Below, piece after piece: positions 29,497-36,871 of a stretch of DNA of 36,871 nucleotides. Source of the DNA: Candidatus Rokubacteria bacterium GWA2_73_35 (GTDB lineage: Bacteria > Methylomirabilota > Methylomirabilia > Rokubacteriales > CSP1-6); assembly GCA_001790205.1 (NCBI GenBank), contig MGBU01000238.1, forward strand, positions 1 to 36,871, written 5' to 3'. The position numbers and the translations under genes were made by a program. The notes beneath the pieces were generated by a model. It made no database searches, was not told the DNA's origin, and saw nothing but the letters and a program-made list of their open reading frames with translations. Each line of letters starts with the position of its first letter. Position 1 is the stretch's first letter.

Positions 29497-31074
29497 ATGA
29501 TTCACCCCTACGCGTACTACCTCGGCCGCGCGGCGCGGTGGTATCCGGAACGGACCGCGGTCATCGAGGGCGAGACGCGGCTCGCCTACCGGGCGCTGGA
29601 CGCCCGCGCGAGCGGGCTCGCCCGCGCGCTGATCCAGCTCGGCGTGCGGCCGGGCGACCGCGTCGCCGTGCTCCAGGCCAACAACCACGAGTTCATGGAG
29701 GCGCTCGCCGGCATCGCACGCAGTGGCGCGGCCTTCGTCCCGATGCTCGGGATGCTCACCGAGGCCGACCACGCCCACATGGTGGCGGACTGCGGAGCCC
29801 GGGTCCTGATCGCCCCGGCGCCCGCGCTCGCTCCCCGGGCGCACGCGCTGCGCGCGCTCCTCCCGGACGTCCGGTACGTGATCGCGCCGGGCGGAGGCGA
29901 CGGCGTGCTCGACTACGAGGACCTCCTGCGGCTCCACGCCGGCGAGGCGCCCGTGATCCGCGGCTCGGAGGGCGAGCTCGGCCAGATCCTCTACACCTCG
30001 GGCACGACCGGGAAACCCAAGGGCGTGGCCCACACGTACGCGAGCACCGAGGCGGCGATGTTCGCGTGGGCCCAGATCGCGCGGCGCCAGGCCGGAGACG
30101 TCGGGCTCCTCTACACGCCGATGAGCCACTTCGCCGCGCGCCTCATGGACTCGGGCTGGGTCACGGGGAGCACGGCGGTGATCCTCCAGGCGCCGGATCC
30201 CGTGCAGACGTTCGCGGCGATCGAGCGCCACCGCGTGACCCATCTCCTCGCCATCCCCACCCTGCTCCAGATGTTTCTCGGCCACCCCGAGATCAACCGC
30301 CACGACCTCTCGAGCCTCGCGTTCATCTGCTACGCGGCGGCGCCGGCGTCGTCCGCCCTCGTGCGCCGGGCGATCGAGCGCTTCGGCCCGATCCTGCACA
30401 CGGGCTGGGGCGGCACCGAGGCGTACGGTCTGAACACCCACACGACGCCGGCCGAGCATCAGGCGGCACTCGAGGGCCACGAGGAGCGGCTGCTCTCGTG
30501 CGGGCGCGAGAACTCGCTCGGCGGCCGCGTCCGCATCCTCGACGAGTCGGGGCGCGACGTGCCCGTCGGGGAGGTCGGCGAGGCGTGCGTGCGCGCGCCG
30601 TGGATGACGACCGGCTACTGGAACCTGCCGGAGCTGACCGCACGGACGATCGTGGACGGCTGGCTCCACTTCGGCGACCTCGCCCGCGTGGACGCGGACG
30701 GCTACGTCTATCTGGTCGACCGCAAGGGCGACATGATCATCACCGGCGGGATGAACGTCTACCCGCGCGAGGTGGAGGACATCCTCTACCAGCACCCGGC
30801 CCTGCTCGAAGCCGCCGTCGTCGGTGTCCCCGACGAGAAGTGGGGCGAGGCCGTGAAAGCCGTCGTGGCGCTCAAGAGCGGGCAGACCGTCGACGAGGCG
30901 GAGCTCCTCGCGTTCGCGAAGGAGCGGCTCGCGCCGTTCAAGGCGCCGAAGTCGCTCGAGATCCGTGCCTCCCTGCCGAAGACGCCCGTCGGGAAGATCT
31001 CGCGCCGCGACGTCAAGGCGCCGTACTGGGCGGGCCAGGAGCGGATGATCCACGGCGCCGGGGGCCGGGCGTGA
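29497..31074 (+). CDS. AMP-dependent acyl-CoA synthetase/ligase
   Basis: A 525-aa adenylate-forming enzyme that activates a carboxylic acid with ATP and CoA in the cytoplasm. The phosphate-binding loop is LYTSGTTGKPKGVAHTY; the acceptor/adenine region is GWGGTEAYGLNTHTT; the hinge and A8 motif are GDLARVDADGYVYLVDRKGD then ITGGMNVYPREVE; and the catalytic Lys lies in TPVGKISRRDVK. GGAGG precedes the ATG. It probably feeds the two acyl-CoA dehydrogenases and the hydratase encoded around it. The Gly/Ala-rich acid pocket does not define a substrate; medium-chain, branched, alicyclic or aromatic acids are all possible. The next gene overlaps its stop as GTGA. Confidence 0.93.
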   Translation: MIHPYAYYLGRAARWYPERTAVIEGETRLAYRALDARASGLARALIQLGVRPGDRVAVLQANNHEFMEALAGIARSGAAFVPMLGMLTEADHAHMVADCGARVLIAPAPALAPRAHALRALLPDVRYVIAPGGGDGVLDYEDLLRLHAGEAPVIRGSEGELGQILYTSGTTGKPKGVAHTYASTEAAMFAWAQIARRQAGDVGLLYTPMSHFAARLMDSGWVTGSTAVILQAPDPVQTFAAIERHRVTHLLAIPTLLQMFLGHPEINRHDLSSLAFICYAAAPASSALVRRAIERFGPILHTGWGGTEAYGLNTHTTPAEHQAALEGHEERLLSCGRENSLGGRVRILDESGRDVPVGEVGEACVRAPWMTTGYWNLPELTARTIVDGWLHFGDLARVDADGYVYLVDRKGDMIITGGMNVYPREVEDILYQHPALLEAAVVGVPDEKWGEAVKAVVALKSGQTVDEAELLAFAKERLAPFKAPKSLEIRASLPKTPVGKISRRDVKAPYWAGQERMIHGAGGRA

Positions 31075-31919
31075 AGCGGCCGGGGACCGAGTCCTGGCAG
31101 GGCTACTGGACGACCAAGATCGGCTGGGCGGAGTCGGGCACGATCCTCGTCCGCGGCTACCGCGCCGAGGCGCTGATCCGCGCGCTCACCTTCCCCGAGG
31201 CCACGTACCTCGTCATCCGTGGCGAGCTGCCGACACGCGCCCGGGCGCGGGCGCTCGACGCCGTCCTGCGCTCGGGGCTCGACCAAGCCTTCATCAGCTC
31301 GGCGGTCCCCGCCGCGCGCTTCGCCGCCTCCGCGGCGCCCGAAGCGCCTGCGGCGGCGATCGCGGCGGGCGTGATCGCCTTCGGCTCGGTGACGGGCTCG
31401 CCGCGCGAGTGCGCCGAGATGCTCGCGGCGGCGCACGCGGCGCGCACGCGCGACGGCCTCTCGCGCGCCGAGGTCGCGCACCGGACCGTCGAGGCGTACG
31501 CGAAGGACAAGCGCCGGATCCCGGGCCTCGGCCACCCGGTGCACAGGCGACGCGAGCCCCGGGCCGCCGCGCTCCGCGCGGTCGCGCTCGAGCTCGGCGT
31601 GTGGGACGAGCAGGCGCGGCTCTTCGATGCGATCGCGCGCGAGGCGGCGAGGCGCTCGGGCCACCCCCTGCCGCCGAATCTGGCCGGGGTCATCGCGGCG
31701 GTCCTGCTCGAGATCGGGTTCGAGCCGCTCGAGATGGTCGGCCTCGGCGTCCTCTCCTACCTCCCGGCGCTGATCGCCCACACGACCGAGGAGATCCGCG
31801 AAGGCCGCCCGCTCAGGATCATCCCGGAGGCACTCGGCGCGCGTTACGCCGGCCCCGCCGAACGCCGCCTGCCGAAGCGCTACGAGAAGGAGCCCACGAG
31901 GGCGAGGGACGGACCATGA
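31071..31919 (+). CDS. Citrate-synthase-fold (citryl-CoA-lyase-like) protein with altered catalytic residues
   Basis: A 282-aa protein of the short citrate synthase/citryl-CoA lyase family, starting ESWQGYWTTKIGWAESG. GTG 31071 overlaps the ligase stop, and the 3' end overlaps the hydratase start by ATGA. The citrate-binding His is kept (His155 in GLGHPVHRRREPR). However, the usual first catalytic His (family pattern DHGF) reads Gln72 in LDQAFISS, and the usual catalytic Asp (family pattern NxDG) reads Ala205 in PPNLAGVIAA. These comparisons are from memory. The changes suggest a pseudoenzyme, a binding protein or a different C-C lyase. Position between ligase and hydratase argues for a role with the same acyl-CoA. 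Confidence 0.82.
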   Translation: MKRPGTESWQGYWTTKIGWAESGTILVRGYRAEALIRALTFPEATYLVIRGELPTRARARALDAVLRSGLDQAFISSAVPAARFAASAAPEAPAAAIAAGVIAFGSVTGSPRECAEMLAAAHAARTRDGLSRAEVAHRTVEAYAKDKRRIPGLGHPVHRRREPRAAALRAVALELGVWDEQARLFDAIAREAARRSGHPLPPNLAGVIAAVLLEIGFEPLEMVGLGVLSYLPALIAHTTEEIREGRPLRIIPEALGARYAGPAERRLPKRYEKEPTRARDGP

Positions 31920-32704
31920 CATTCGAGACGATCACGGTCGGGGAAGCCGACGGCGTCGTGACGCTGACCCTCAATCGCCCGGACAAGCTCAACGCCCTCA
32001 GCGTGGCGATGGGCGAGGAGCTGTGCGCCGCGCTGGAAGCGCTGGGCAGGAGCACCAGCGCCCGGGTGCTCGTGGTCACGGGCGCCGGGCGGATGTTCAG
32101 CGCCGGGGGCGACCTCTCCTCGATGGATCAGGTGGTCGGCAGCGCGGCCGCCATCGACCACAGCGTCAGGATCTACTGCGAGGTCGCGCGGCGGCTGCGC
32201 GAGCTGCCGCTGCCCGCCGTGGCGAAGCTGAACGGCGACGCGTTCGGCGGCGCGCTCGGCATCCTCATGGCGTGCGACCTCAGGCTCGCCCGCGACGACG
32301 CCCGCCTCGGCTTCGTGTTCACCCGCGTCGGGCTGAGCGGCGCCGACGCGGGTGTGAGCTATCTCCTGCCGCGCCTGGTCGGCGTGGCGAAGGCGATGGA
32401 GCTCTTGCTCCTCGGCGAGACCATCGTCGCCACCGAAGCCGAGCGCGTCGGGCTGATCCACCGTGCCGTCCCCGCCGCGCAGCTCGACCAGGTGACCGAC
32501 GGCATCGTGGGGCGCCTCGCCGCGGGGCCGCCGCTCGCCCTCCGCGCCACGAAGCGCGCGCTCTACGACGGGCTCAGCCGGGACATGGCGGTCGATTTCG
32601 AGGACGAGTGCCGCGTCCAGGCGCTCTGCTTCCAGAGCGAGGACCACAAGGAAGGACTCCGCGCCTTCCGGGACAAGCGTGCGCCCGTGTTCCGTGGGCG
32701 CTGA
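31916..32704 (+). CDS. Enoyl-CoA hydratase/isomerase family protein
   Basis: A 262-aa crotonase-fold protein. Family blocks: TLNRPDKLNALSVAMGEEL, VVTGAGRMFSAGGDLSSM (oxyanion hole), LNGDAFGGALGILMACDLRLA and FTRVGLSGADAGVSYLLPRLVG. The two Glu residues of classical crotonase are not evident in the GGALG and FTRVG segments; an Asp in GADAG, as in dienoyl-CoA isomerase-like members, may serve instead. The reaction could therefore be hydration, isomerisation or another thioester chemistry. ATG 31916 overlaps the previous stop as ATGA; the longer ORF at 31409 is a shadow. An alcohol dehydrogenase follows after 15 nt, which would suit oxidation of a hydroxyacyl-CoA product. Confidence 0.88.
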   Translation: MTFETITVGEADGVVTLTLNRPDKLNALSVAMGEELCAALEALGRSTSARVLVVTGAGRMFSAGGDLSSMDQVVGSAAAIDHSVRIYCEVARRLRELPLPAVAKLNGDAFGGALGILMACDLRLARDDARLGFVFTRVGLSGADAGVSYLLPRLVGVAKAMELLLLGETIVATEAERVGLIHRAVPAAQLDQVTDGIVGRLAAGPPLALRATKRALYDGLSRDMAVDFEDECRVQALCFQSEDHKEGLRAFRDKRAPVFRGR

Positions 32705-32719
32705 GCGGGCGCTCTCCTG

Positions 32720-33760
32720 ATGCGCGCGGCGCGGTTCTACGCGGCGAAGGAGCCGCTCAGGATCGAGGAGGTCGAGGCTCGGACGCCGGGCGAGAGTGAA
32801 GTCCGCGTCGCCGTCGAGGCGTGCGGGATCTGCGGCACCGATCTCCACGTCGCGATCGAGGGGACGATCCAGCTCCCGACGACGCCGATCGTCCTCGGCC
32901 ACGAGGCCGCCGGCGTCGTCGCCGACGTCGGCGCCGGCGTCACCGGCTGGAAGCCCGGCGACCGCGTGACGATCTTTCCCAGCGTCGCCTGCGGCCGGTG
33001 CCACGCGTGCCGCCGGGGGCGCGAGGTGCTCTGCCAGCAGGCGCAGGTGCTCGGGATCAACCGTGAGGGCGCCTTCGCCGAGTCCATCACGCTCCCCGCC
33101 TCGTGCCTGCTGCCCCTGCCCGCCGAGGTCTCGTTCCCCGTCGGCGCGATCGTGGCCGACGCCGTCTCGACGGCATACCGGGCGCTGGCCCATCGAGGGG
33201 CGCTGCGACCCGGCGAGAGGGTCGCCGTCTTCGGCTGCGGCGGCCTCGGTGTCCACGGGATCAAGCTCGCGAAGCTCCTCGGCGCGTCTGAGGTGATCGG
33301 CGTGGACGTCGCCCGCGGCGCGCTCCGGCGCGCCGTGGAGGCCGGCGCAACCCACGTCGTGGACGCCACGGGAGGCGACGCGGCGAAGCAGATCCGCGGG
33401 CTCGCCGCAGGGGAAGGCGTCGACCTCGCCGTCGAGTTCGTCGGCCTCAAGGCCTCGGTGACCGAGGCGATGCGGAGCCTCAGGCGCGGCGGGCGCGTGG
33501 TGATCGCGGGCGTGGGCGGCGACCGCGTCGAGCTGCCGCCGCTTCGCTCCTTCGTCGGCGGCGAGCTGGCCGTCCTCGCCTCCATGGGCTTCGACCGCGA
33601 GGAGGTCGAGACGGTGATCCGCCTCGTCGCCTCGGGAGCGCTGGACCTCTCGTCCTCGGTCACCGACGTGATCCCGCTCCCGGCGATCAACGAGGGCTTC
33701 CGCCGGGCGTTCACCAAGGAGGGCGACCCGATCCGCATCGTCGTGCGCCCGGGAGGCTAG
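32720..33760 (+). CDS. Zinc-dependent medium-chain alcohol dehydrogenase
   Basis: A 346-aa MDR-family NAD(P)-dependent dehydrogenase. Catalytic-zinc residues lie in CGICGTDLH and GHEAAGVV; the structural zinc is held by the four cysteines in VACGRCHACRRGREVLC; the Rossmann loop is GCGGLGVHGIKLAKLLGA followed by VIGVD. In this operon it may oxidise a hydroxyacyl-CoA, much as the MDR enzyme Had does in anaerobic benzoyl-CoA degradation; the segment VADAVSTAYRAL is reminiscent of that group. That is a weak inference, and a simple alcohol or aldehyde is also possible. The next acyl-CoA dehydrogenase starts 1 nt after its stop. Confidence 0.92.
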   Translation: MRAARFYAAKEPLRIEEVEARTPGESEVRVAVEACGICGTDLHVAIEGTIQLPTTPIVLGHEAAGVVADVGAGVTGWKPGDRVTIFPSVACGRCHACRRGREVLCQQAQVLGINREGAFAESITLPASCLLPLPAEVSFPVGAIVADAVSTAYRALAHRGALRPGERVAVFGCGGLGVHGIKLAKLLGASEVIGVDVARGALRRAVEAGATHVVDATGGDAAKQIRGLAAGEGVDLAVEFVGLKASVTEAMRSLRRGGRVVIAGVGGDRVELPPLRSFVGGELAVLASMGFDREEVETVIRLVASGALDLSSSVTDVIPLPAINEGFRRAFTKEGDPIRIVVRPGG

Positions 33761-33761
33761 C

Positions 33762-34901
33762 ATGGAGTTCGCCTTCACACCTGAGCAGGTCGAGTTCCAC
33801 CGGAGCGTCGCCCAGTTCTGCGAGCGCGAGATCGTCCCGATCGCGGGCGAGTGCGACGCCCGCGGCGAGTTCCCGCTCCACCTCTTCCGGGCGCTCGGCC
33901 GGCTCGGGTGGCTCGGCGTGAAGTTCCCGGCCGAGTGGGGCGGCGCGGGCGAGGGCAACGTCACCTACGCGATCCTCGCCGAGGAGCTGGGCCGCGCCTC
34001 CGCCGGCATCGCCCTCGGCTTCTACGTCCACGTGGCGCTCGCGCTGACGGCGATCAGCGCGTTCGGGACCAGTGAGCAGAAGGCGCGCTATCTGAGGCCC
34101 GGGATTGCCGGCGAGAAGATCGGCGCGTGGTCCTTCGCCGAGCCCGGCGCGGGCTCGGACCCGGGCTCGATCGCCTGCCGCGCCGAGAAGACGGCCGCGG
34201 GCTATCGCATCACGGGCACCAAGATGTTCACCACGAACGGCCCCTTCGCCGACTTCGTCGTGCTCACCGCCGCGACGGCGCCCGGCCAGGGCGTCCGGGG
34301 GCTCTCGCTCTTCCTCGTGGACCGCGGGCTCCCCGGCTTCACGGTGGCGCGCCGGATCGAGACCATGGGCATGCGCGCCGCGCAGACGGCCGAGCTCGTC
34401 TTCGACGGCTGCGAGGTCCCCGCCGCCGCGCTCCTGGGCGAGGAGAACCGCGGGGCGATGACGGCGATGCAGACGCTGACGCTCGGGCGGATCACCGCCG
34501 CGGCGTACGCCGTCGGCACCGGCCGCGCGGCGCTGGAGGCGACGCTCGCGTACGTCCGGCAGCGCCAGCAATTCGGCCAGCCCGTCGGGAAGTTCCAGGG
34601 CGTCCAGTGGATGCTCGCCGACATGGCGACGGCGCTCGAGGCCGCGCGCCTGCTCACCTACCAGGCCGCGTGGCTCGCCGACGCGGGACGCCCCCATATC
34701 ATGGAGGCGTCCATGGCCAAGCTCTTCGCCACGGAGACGGCCACGCGCCTGGCGAACGACGCGCTCCAGCTCCACGGGGGCTACGGCTACGTCACGGAGT
34801 CGCCCATCCAGCGCCTCTACCGCGACGTGAAGCTCTTCGAGATCGGCGAGGGCACCTCGCAGATCCACCGGAACATCATCGCCCGCCAGCTCGGGCTCTG
34901 A
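33762..34901 (+). CDS. Acyl-CoA dehydrogenase (second copy)
   Basis: A 379-aa flavoprotein of the same family as the enzyme at 27392 but clearly divergent. Blocks: FAEPGAGSDPGSI, GYRITGTKMFTTNGPFADFV, FDGCEVPAAALLGEENRGA, YVRQRQQFGQPVGKFQGVQW, and LHGGYGYVTESPIQRLYRD, ending GEGTSQIHRNIIARQLGL. The start is ATG 33762, 1 nt after the alcohol dehydrogenase stop, so translation is coupled. Two acyl-CoA dehydrogenases in one operon suggest either two successive desaturations, as for alicyclic acids, or two chain lengths. Electrons would go to ETF; no etf genes are in the window. Confidence 0.93.
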   Translation: MEFAFTPEQVEFHRSVAQFCEREIVPIAGECDARGEFPLHLFRALGRLGWLGVKFPAEWGGAGEGNVTYAILAEELGRASAGIALGFYVHVALALTAISAFGTSEQKARYLRPGIAGEKIGAWSFAEPGAGSDPGSIACRAEKTAAGYRITGTKMFTTNGPFADFVVLTAATAPGQGVRGLSLFLVDRGLPGFTVARRIETMGMRAAQTAELVFDGCEVPAAALLGEENRGAMTAMQTLTLGRITAAAYAVGTGRAALEATLAYVRQRQQFGQPVGKFQGVQWMLADMATALEAARLLTYQAAWLADAGRPHIMEASMAKLFATETATRLANDALQLHGGYGYVTESPIQRLYRDVKLFEIGEGTSQIHRNIIARQLGL

Positions 34902-34914
34902 TCCGCCTGCTGGA

Positions 34915-35760
34915 ATGGGGACTTCGCACCGGAAGGTCCGCGAGCGCCGCGCCCGGAGACAGGCCCTCCAGGCGGCGGCCGTCAGTGTCTTCGCCGAGAA
35001 GGGGTTCTCGCGCGCGACGATCGAGGACATCGCACGACAGGCCGAGGTCTCCGTCGGGACGATCTACCTCTACTATCGCTCCAAGGAAGACCTCTACGTC
35101 TCGCTCCTCTTCGAGAGCATGGAGCGCATGCGCGAGGCGATCGAGAAGATCATGGCGTCCGGGCTCGCGCCCGACCGGCAGCTCAAGCGCGTGTGGGACT
35201 ACTTCCACGCCTACCACGCGCGCTTCCCGCAGTCCTATCGCGTGCTGGTGTTCCTCCAGCAGCCGGGCCTCACCGCGGGCATCTCGCCGAAGACGCTCCA
35301 GGAGATCAACGTGCGTGCGGCGCGGAACTTCTCGCTGGTGAGCCACATCGTGGCGGCGGCGATCGACAAGGGGATCTACCGGCCTCACGAGCCGCGGGAG
35401 ATCGTGGATCTCCTCTGGTCGTTGTTCCTGGGGCTCGTCCACCTTTCGGAGACCCGCGCCAACCTCGGCGTGCGGATCTCGAGGCTCGAGGATCTGCACC
35501 GCAAGGCGTTCGCCTGGTTCGAGGAGGGACTGCGCACGGCGTCACGGGGCGGGGCCGCCTCATCGGCGACGACCGCGCGGATCACACCGCCTGCGCCTCC
35601 TCGGGCAGCGCCACGCGCTCGGGCACGGCGCCGAGCGCCTCGACCTCGGCCGCGATCCACGCCGCGAGCAGCGCGGCGGCGGCCGCGTGGAGCCGCTCGG
35701 GTGTCGCGCCGGCCACCGCGCCGGCGAACGCCTCCGCCCAGCGCCCGAGGTGGTCGGTGA
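34915..35760 (+). CDS. TetR/FadR-type transcriptional regulator with read-through tail
   Basis: The helix-turn-helix domain is typical TetR: AAAVSVFAEKGFSRATIEDI then AEVSVGTIYLYYRSKEDLY. A ligand-binding helical domain continues to AFAWFEEGLRTASRG at about residue 207. The remaining 70-odd residues are Pro/Arg/Ala-rich (PPAPPRAAPRARARRR) and lie antisense to the chaperone gene, so they look like a tail created by the lack of a stop codon rather than a domain. The gene follows the acyl-CoA operon by 13 nt. The GTIYLYYRSKEDL helix resembles FadR of Bacillus-type fatty-acid regulators, and the palindrome at 27374 resembles their box. Autoregulated repression of the operon by an acyl-CoA effector is the likely model. 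Confidence 0.85.
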   Translation: MGTSHRKVRERRARRQALQAAAVSVFAEKGFSRATIEDIARQAEVSVGTIYLYYRSKEDLYVSLLFESMERMREAIEKIMASGLAPDRQLKRVWDYFHAYHARFPQSYRVLVFLQQPGLTAGISPKTLQEINVRAARNFSLVSHIVAAAIDKGIYRPHEPREIVDLLWSLFLGLVHLSETRANLGVRISRLEDLHRKAFAWFEEGLRTASRGGAASSATTARITPPAPPRAAPRARARRRAPRPRPRSTPRAARRRPRGAARVSRRPPRRRTPPPSARGGR

Positions 35761-36265
35761 GGAAGGCGCGCTCCACGCCTCGCGTCACCGCGAGGGTGTC
35801 CGGCTCGTCGTCGGCCAGCGCGCAGGCCTCGCGGAGCGCGAGCCCGCCCATGAACTCGAGCTCCGCGGCGATGTGGTCCTCCATGTCGGGCTCCGCGGCG
35901 GAGCCGGCTCCGAACGTCTCGTAGAAGCCGACGACGTCGGCCACGCACGCCGCCGCGTCGGCGAACGACGAGAGGTCGCCGCAGACGCTCTCCCAGGGCG
36001 CGCAGCGTTCCGTGCGCCCGAAGAGGAAGGCGTGCTCGGCGGCCGCGGCGGACAGGTCCACCTCGCTCGCGGCCAGCGCGAGCCCCGCGAGCCGGTCGCG
36101 CAGGGCCCCGCGGGCCGCGGCGGCCGCAGTCGCGCCGCCGAGCGCCACCTCGGCGAGGCGCGCCTCGGTCGGGTGGCGGAACGCGGCGCCGAGGAGCCGG
36201 TAGATGGCAGCGCGCTGGAGGGCCTCCGCCACGAGCACCGCGTCCGCCGGACTTGAGAACTTCAT
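35582..36265 (-). CDS. TorD/DmsD-family molybdoenzyme chaperone (second copy)
   Basis: A 227-aa cytoplasmic chaperone with family blocks RAAIYRLLGAAFRHPTEARL, EHAFLFGRTERCAPWESV, VGFYETFGAG, MEDHIAAELEFMGGLALRE and RAFLTDHLGRWAEAFA. It differs well from the operon-linked copy at 19712, so it probably serves another client. The Aio/Idr-like operon lacks its own chaperone, but a Mo enzyme beyond the window is equally possible. The ATG at 36265 has no strong ribosome-binding site. The gene is divergent from the Crp/Fnr gene and overlaps the TetR reading frame by 179 bp at its 3' end. Confidence 0.88.
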   Translation of the reverse strand: MKFSSPADAVLVAEALQRAAIYRLLGAAFRHPTEARLAEVALGGATAAAAARGALRDRLAGLALAASEVDLSAAAAEHAFLFGRTERCAPWESVCGDLSSFADAAACVADVVGFYETFGAGSAAEPDMEDHIAAELEFMGGLALREACALADDEPDTLAVTRGVERAFLTDHLGRWAEAFAGAVAGATPERLHAAAAALLAAWIAAEVEALGAVPERVALPEEAQAV

Positions 36266-36379
36266 CCCAGCCTGCCGGATCGCAAGAGCGATGCCACGGG
36301 CCGGGCCCCGCTAAGTCCTTGATTCGCCGAACGGCCCAGGTCCGTGGTGCGGGCGGCCCAGCGGGCGGCTTGGGGCGGC

Positions 36380-36398
36380 GGCGCCCACGTGGGGCGCC
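36380..36398. other. Hairpin in the torD-crp divergent gap
   Basis: GGCGCCC and GGGCGCC form a 7-bp stem with a 5-nt loop in the 192-bp gap 36266-36457. Apart from this and the promoter below, I see nothing else distinct in that gap. Confidence 0.4.
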
Positions 36399-36442
36399 CT
36401 CGCCCCGCGCCCGCCTCGCGTCGGCCCGGGCGCGGGGGCGCG

Positions 36443-36451
36443 TGCTACTAT
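36443..36451 (+). promoter_or_regulatory. Extended -10 promoter of the crp/fnr-like gene
   Basis: TGC-TACTAT is an extended -10 element (TGn plus hexamer) 6 nt before the GTG at 36458. The +7 position from the hexamer falls exactly on the G of the start codon, predicting a leaderless mRNA. Confidence 0.55.
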
Positions 36452-36457
36452 CCGCGC

Positions 36458-36871
36458 GTGCCAGGCCACGACGTCGGCGCATTCCTCGGAACGAGCCCGA
36501 TGTTCGCGGGGCTGCCGGGCAAGGAGGTCCAGGCGCTCGCGACGGTCGCGCGCGAGGAGGCGTACCGCCCGCGCGAGTACATCTTCATGGAGGGCGAGCC
36601 CGCGCTCTGGTTCTGCGTCGTCAGGTCGGGGCACGTCAAGATCCTCAAGCACTCCCGCACGGGCAAGGACGTCGTCCTCGAGCTCCTCGGCCCGGGCGAG
36701 CCCTTCGGCGGCATCGCGGTCATCGAGCGGCGCACCTACCCCGCCGCGGCGCAGGCCACCGAGCCGAGCGTGATCGTCAGGATCCCCCGGGAGCCGGTCG
36801 TCGCGCTCGCCGAGCGCTACCCGTCGATCATCAAGGAGATGGCGCTCATGGTCGGCCGGCGACTCCGGGAC
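36458..36871 (+). CDS. Crp/Fnr-family regulator (3' truncated by window end)
   Basis: The first 138 residues of a Crp/Fnr regulator, not listed in the ORF track because it runs off the window. It begins VPGHDVGAFLGTSPMFAGL. The cyclic-nucleotide-binding-like beta roll follows: YRPREYIFMEGEPALWFCVV, RSGHVKILKHSRTGKDVVLE, LLGPGEPFGGIAVIERRTYP. The start of the dimer helix is ALMVGRRLRD. The DNA-binding domain lies outside. No N-terminal four-cysteine Fe-S cluster like that of FNR is present, so it is closer to Crp/DNR/NnrR types that sense cAMP, haem-NO or other signals. It is the best candidate to bind the ATGAC-N4-GTCAT sites. Confidence 0.9.
   Translation, partial: MPGHDVGAFLGTSPMFAGLPGKEVQALATVAREEAYRPREYIFMEGEPALWFCVVRSGHVKILKHSRTGKDVVLELLGPGEPFGGIAVIERRTYPAAAQATEPSVIVRIPREPVVALAERYPSIIKEMALMVGRRLRD

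Noticed and set aside
36266-36457. An FNR-like site in CTTGATTCGCCGAAC before the crp/fnr gene
   Set aside because: Only one half-site resembles the consensus; the other half does not mirror it.
1-36871. CRISPR arrays, insertion sequences, tRNA or rRNA genes
   Set aside because: No regularly spaced direct repeats, transposase motifs or RNA-gene sequences were seen on reading the window.

Overview
The window is about 70% G+C or higher by eye, densely packed, with frequent GTG starts, many 1-4 nt stop/start overlaps and no tRNA, rRNA, CRISPR array or transposase. Gene content (periplasm-facing Nxr/Nar-type molybdoenzyme, AioA/Idr-type molybdoenzyme, CydA-like protein with multihaem cytochromes, many acyl-CoA genes, Liv transporters) fits a Rokubacteria/Methylomirabilota (NC10-related) soil or subsurface bacterium. 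That assignment is inference; no phylogenetic marker is present.

Layout. (1) 1-2888: the end of a branched-chain amino-acid ABC operon (livG 5'-truncated by the window edge, livF), a membrane-anchored TlpA-like thioredoxin and a nicotinamidase. (2) 2967-7171: a signalling block with a tandem universal stress protein ending in a PCP_red-like domain, a NarX-type sensor kinase and a NarL-type regulator. (3) 7335-13509: cupredoxin-like protein, a fused double di-haem peroxidase, a Tat-exported Rieske protein and an AioA/IdrA-type molybdopterin subunit. This has the composition of an iodate-reductase (idrABP1P2) locus, except that the two peroxidases form one polypeptide, and the arsenite-binding His/Glu region of AioA is not conserved. 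(4) 13548-18855: a long CydA-like membrane protein without CydB, a di-haem cytochrome c with a TIGR02603-like domain, and a tri-haem cytochrome fused to an ethylbenzene-dehydrogenase-gamma-like haem b domain. (5) 27225-18825, minus strand: a second molybdoenzyme operon with a cytochrome c/EBDH-gamma fusion, a Tat-targeted NarG/NxrA-like alpha subunit, a 97-aa unknown protein, a NxrB/NarH-like beta subunit, a TorD chaperone and a protein with paired CxxC motifs. Blocks 4 and 5 converge with a 31-bp overlap. (6) 27392-34901: an acyl-CoA catabolic operon (two acyl-CoA dehydrogenases, amidohydrolase-fold protein, acyl-CoA ligase, citrate-synthase-fold protein, enoyl-CoA hydratase-family protein, Zn alcohol dehydrogenase), followed by a TetR regulator. 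(7) 35582-36871: another TorD-type chaperone and a Crp/Fnr regulator cut by the window end.

How the parts may work together (inference): blocks 3-5 look like a periplasmic electron-transfer island with 11 CxxCH haem sites, two distinct molybdoenzymes, a Rieske centre, a cupredoxin and a bd-like membrane protein that could exchange electrons with cytochrome c. The NarX/NarL pair and the Crp/Fnr protein are the obvious candidate regulators. Two FNR/DNR-like palindromes (ATGAC-N4-GTCAT and ATGAC-N4-ATCAT) lie upstream of the stress-protein/kinase block and the Nxr-like operon.

Regulatory reading: five genes (pncA, usp, cydA-like, the first acyl-CoA dehydrogenase, crp/fnr) have a TATAAT-like -10 box only 6-8 nt before the start codon, which implies leaderless or nearly leaderless mRNAs. 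The acyl-CoA operon has a 17-bp palindrome lying on its -10 box, a likely TetR/FadR-type operator. Several G-run/C-run hairpins occupy the short intergenic gaps. All comparisons with reference proteins (AioA, CydA, NarG, citrate synthase) are from memory and need to be confirmed by alignment.
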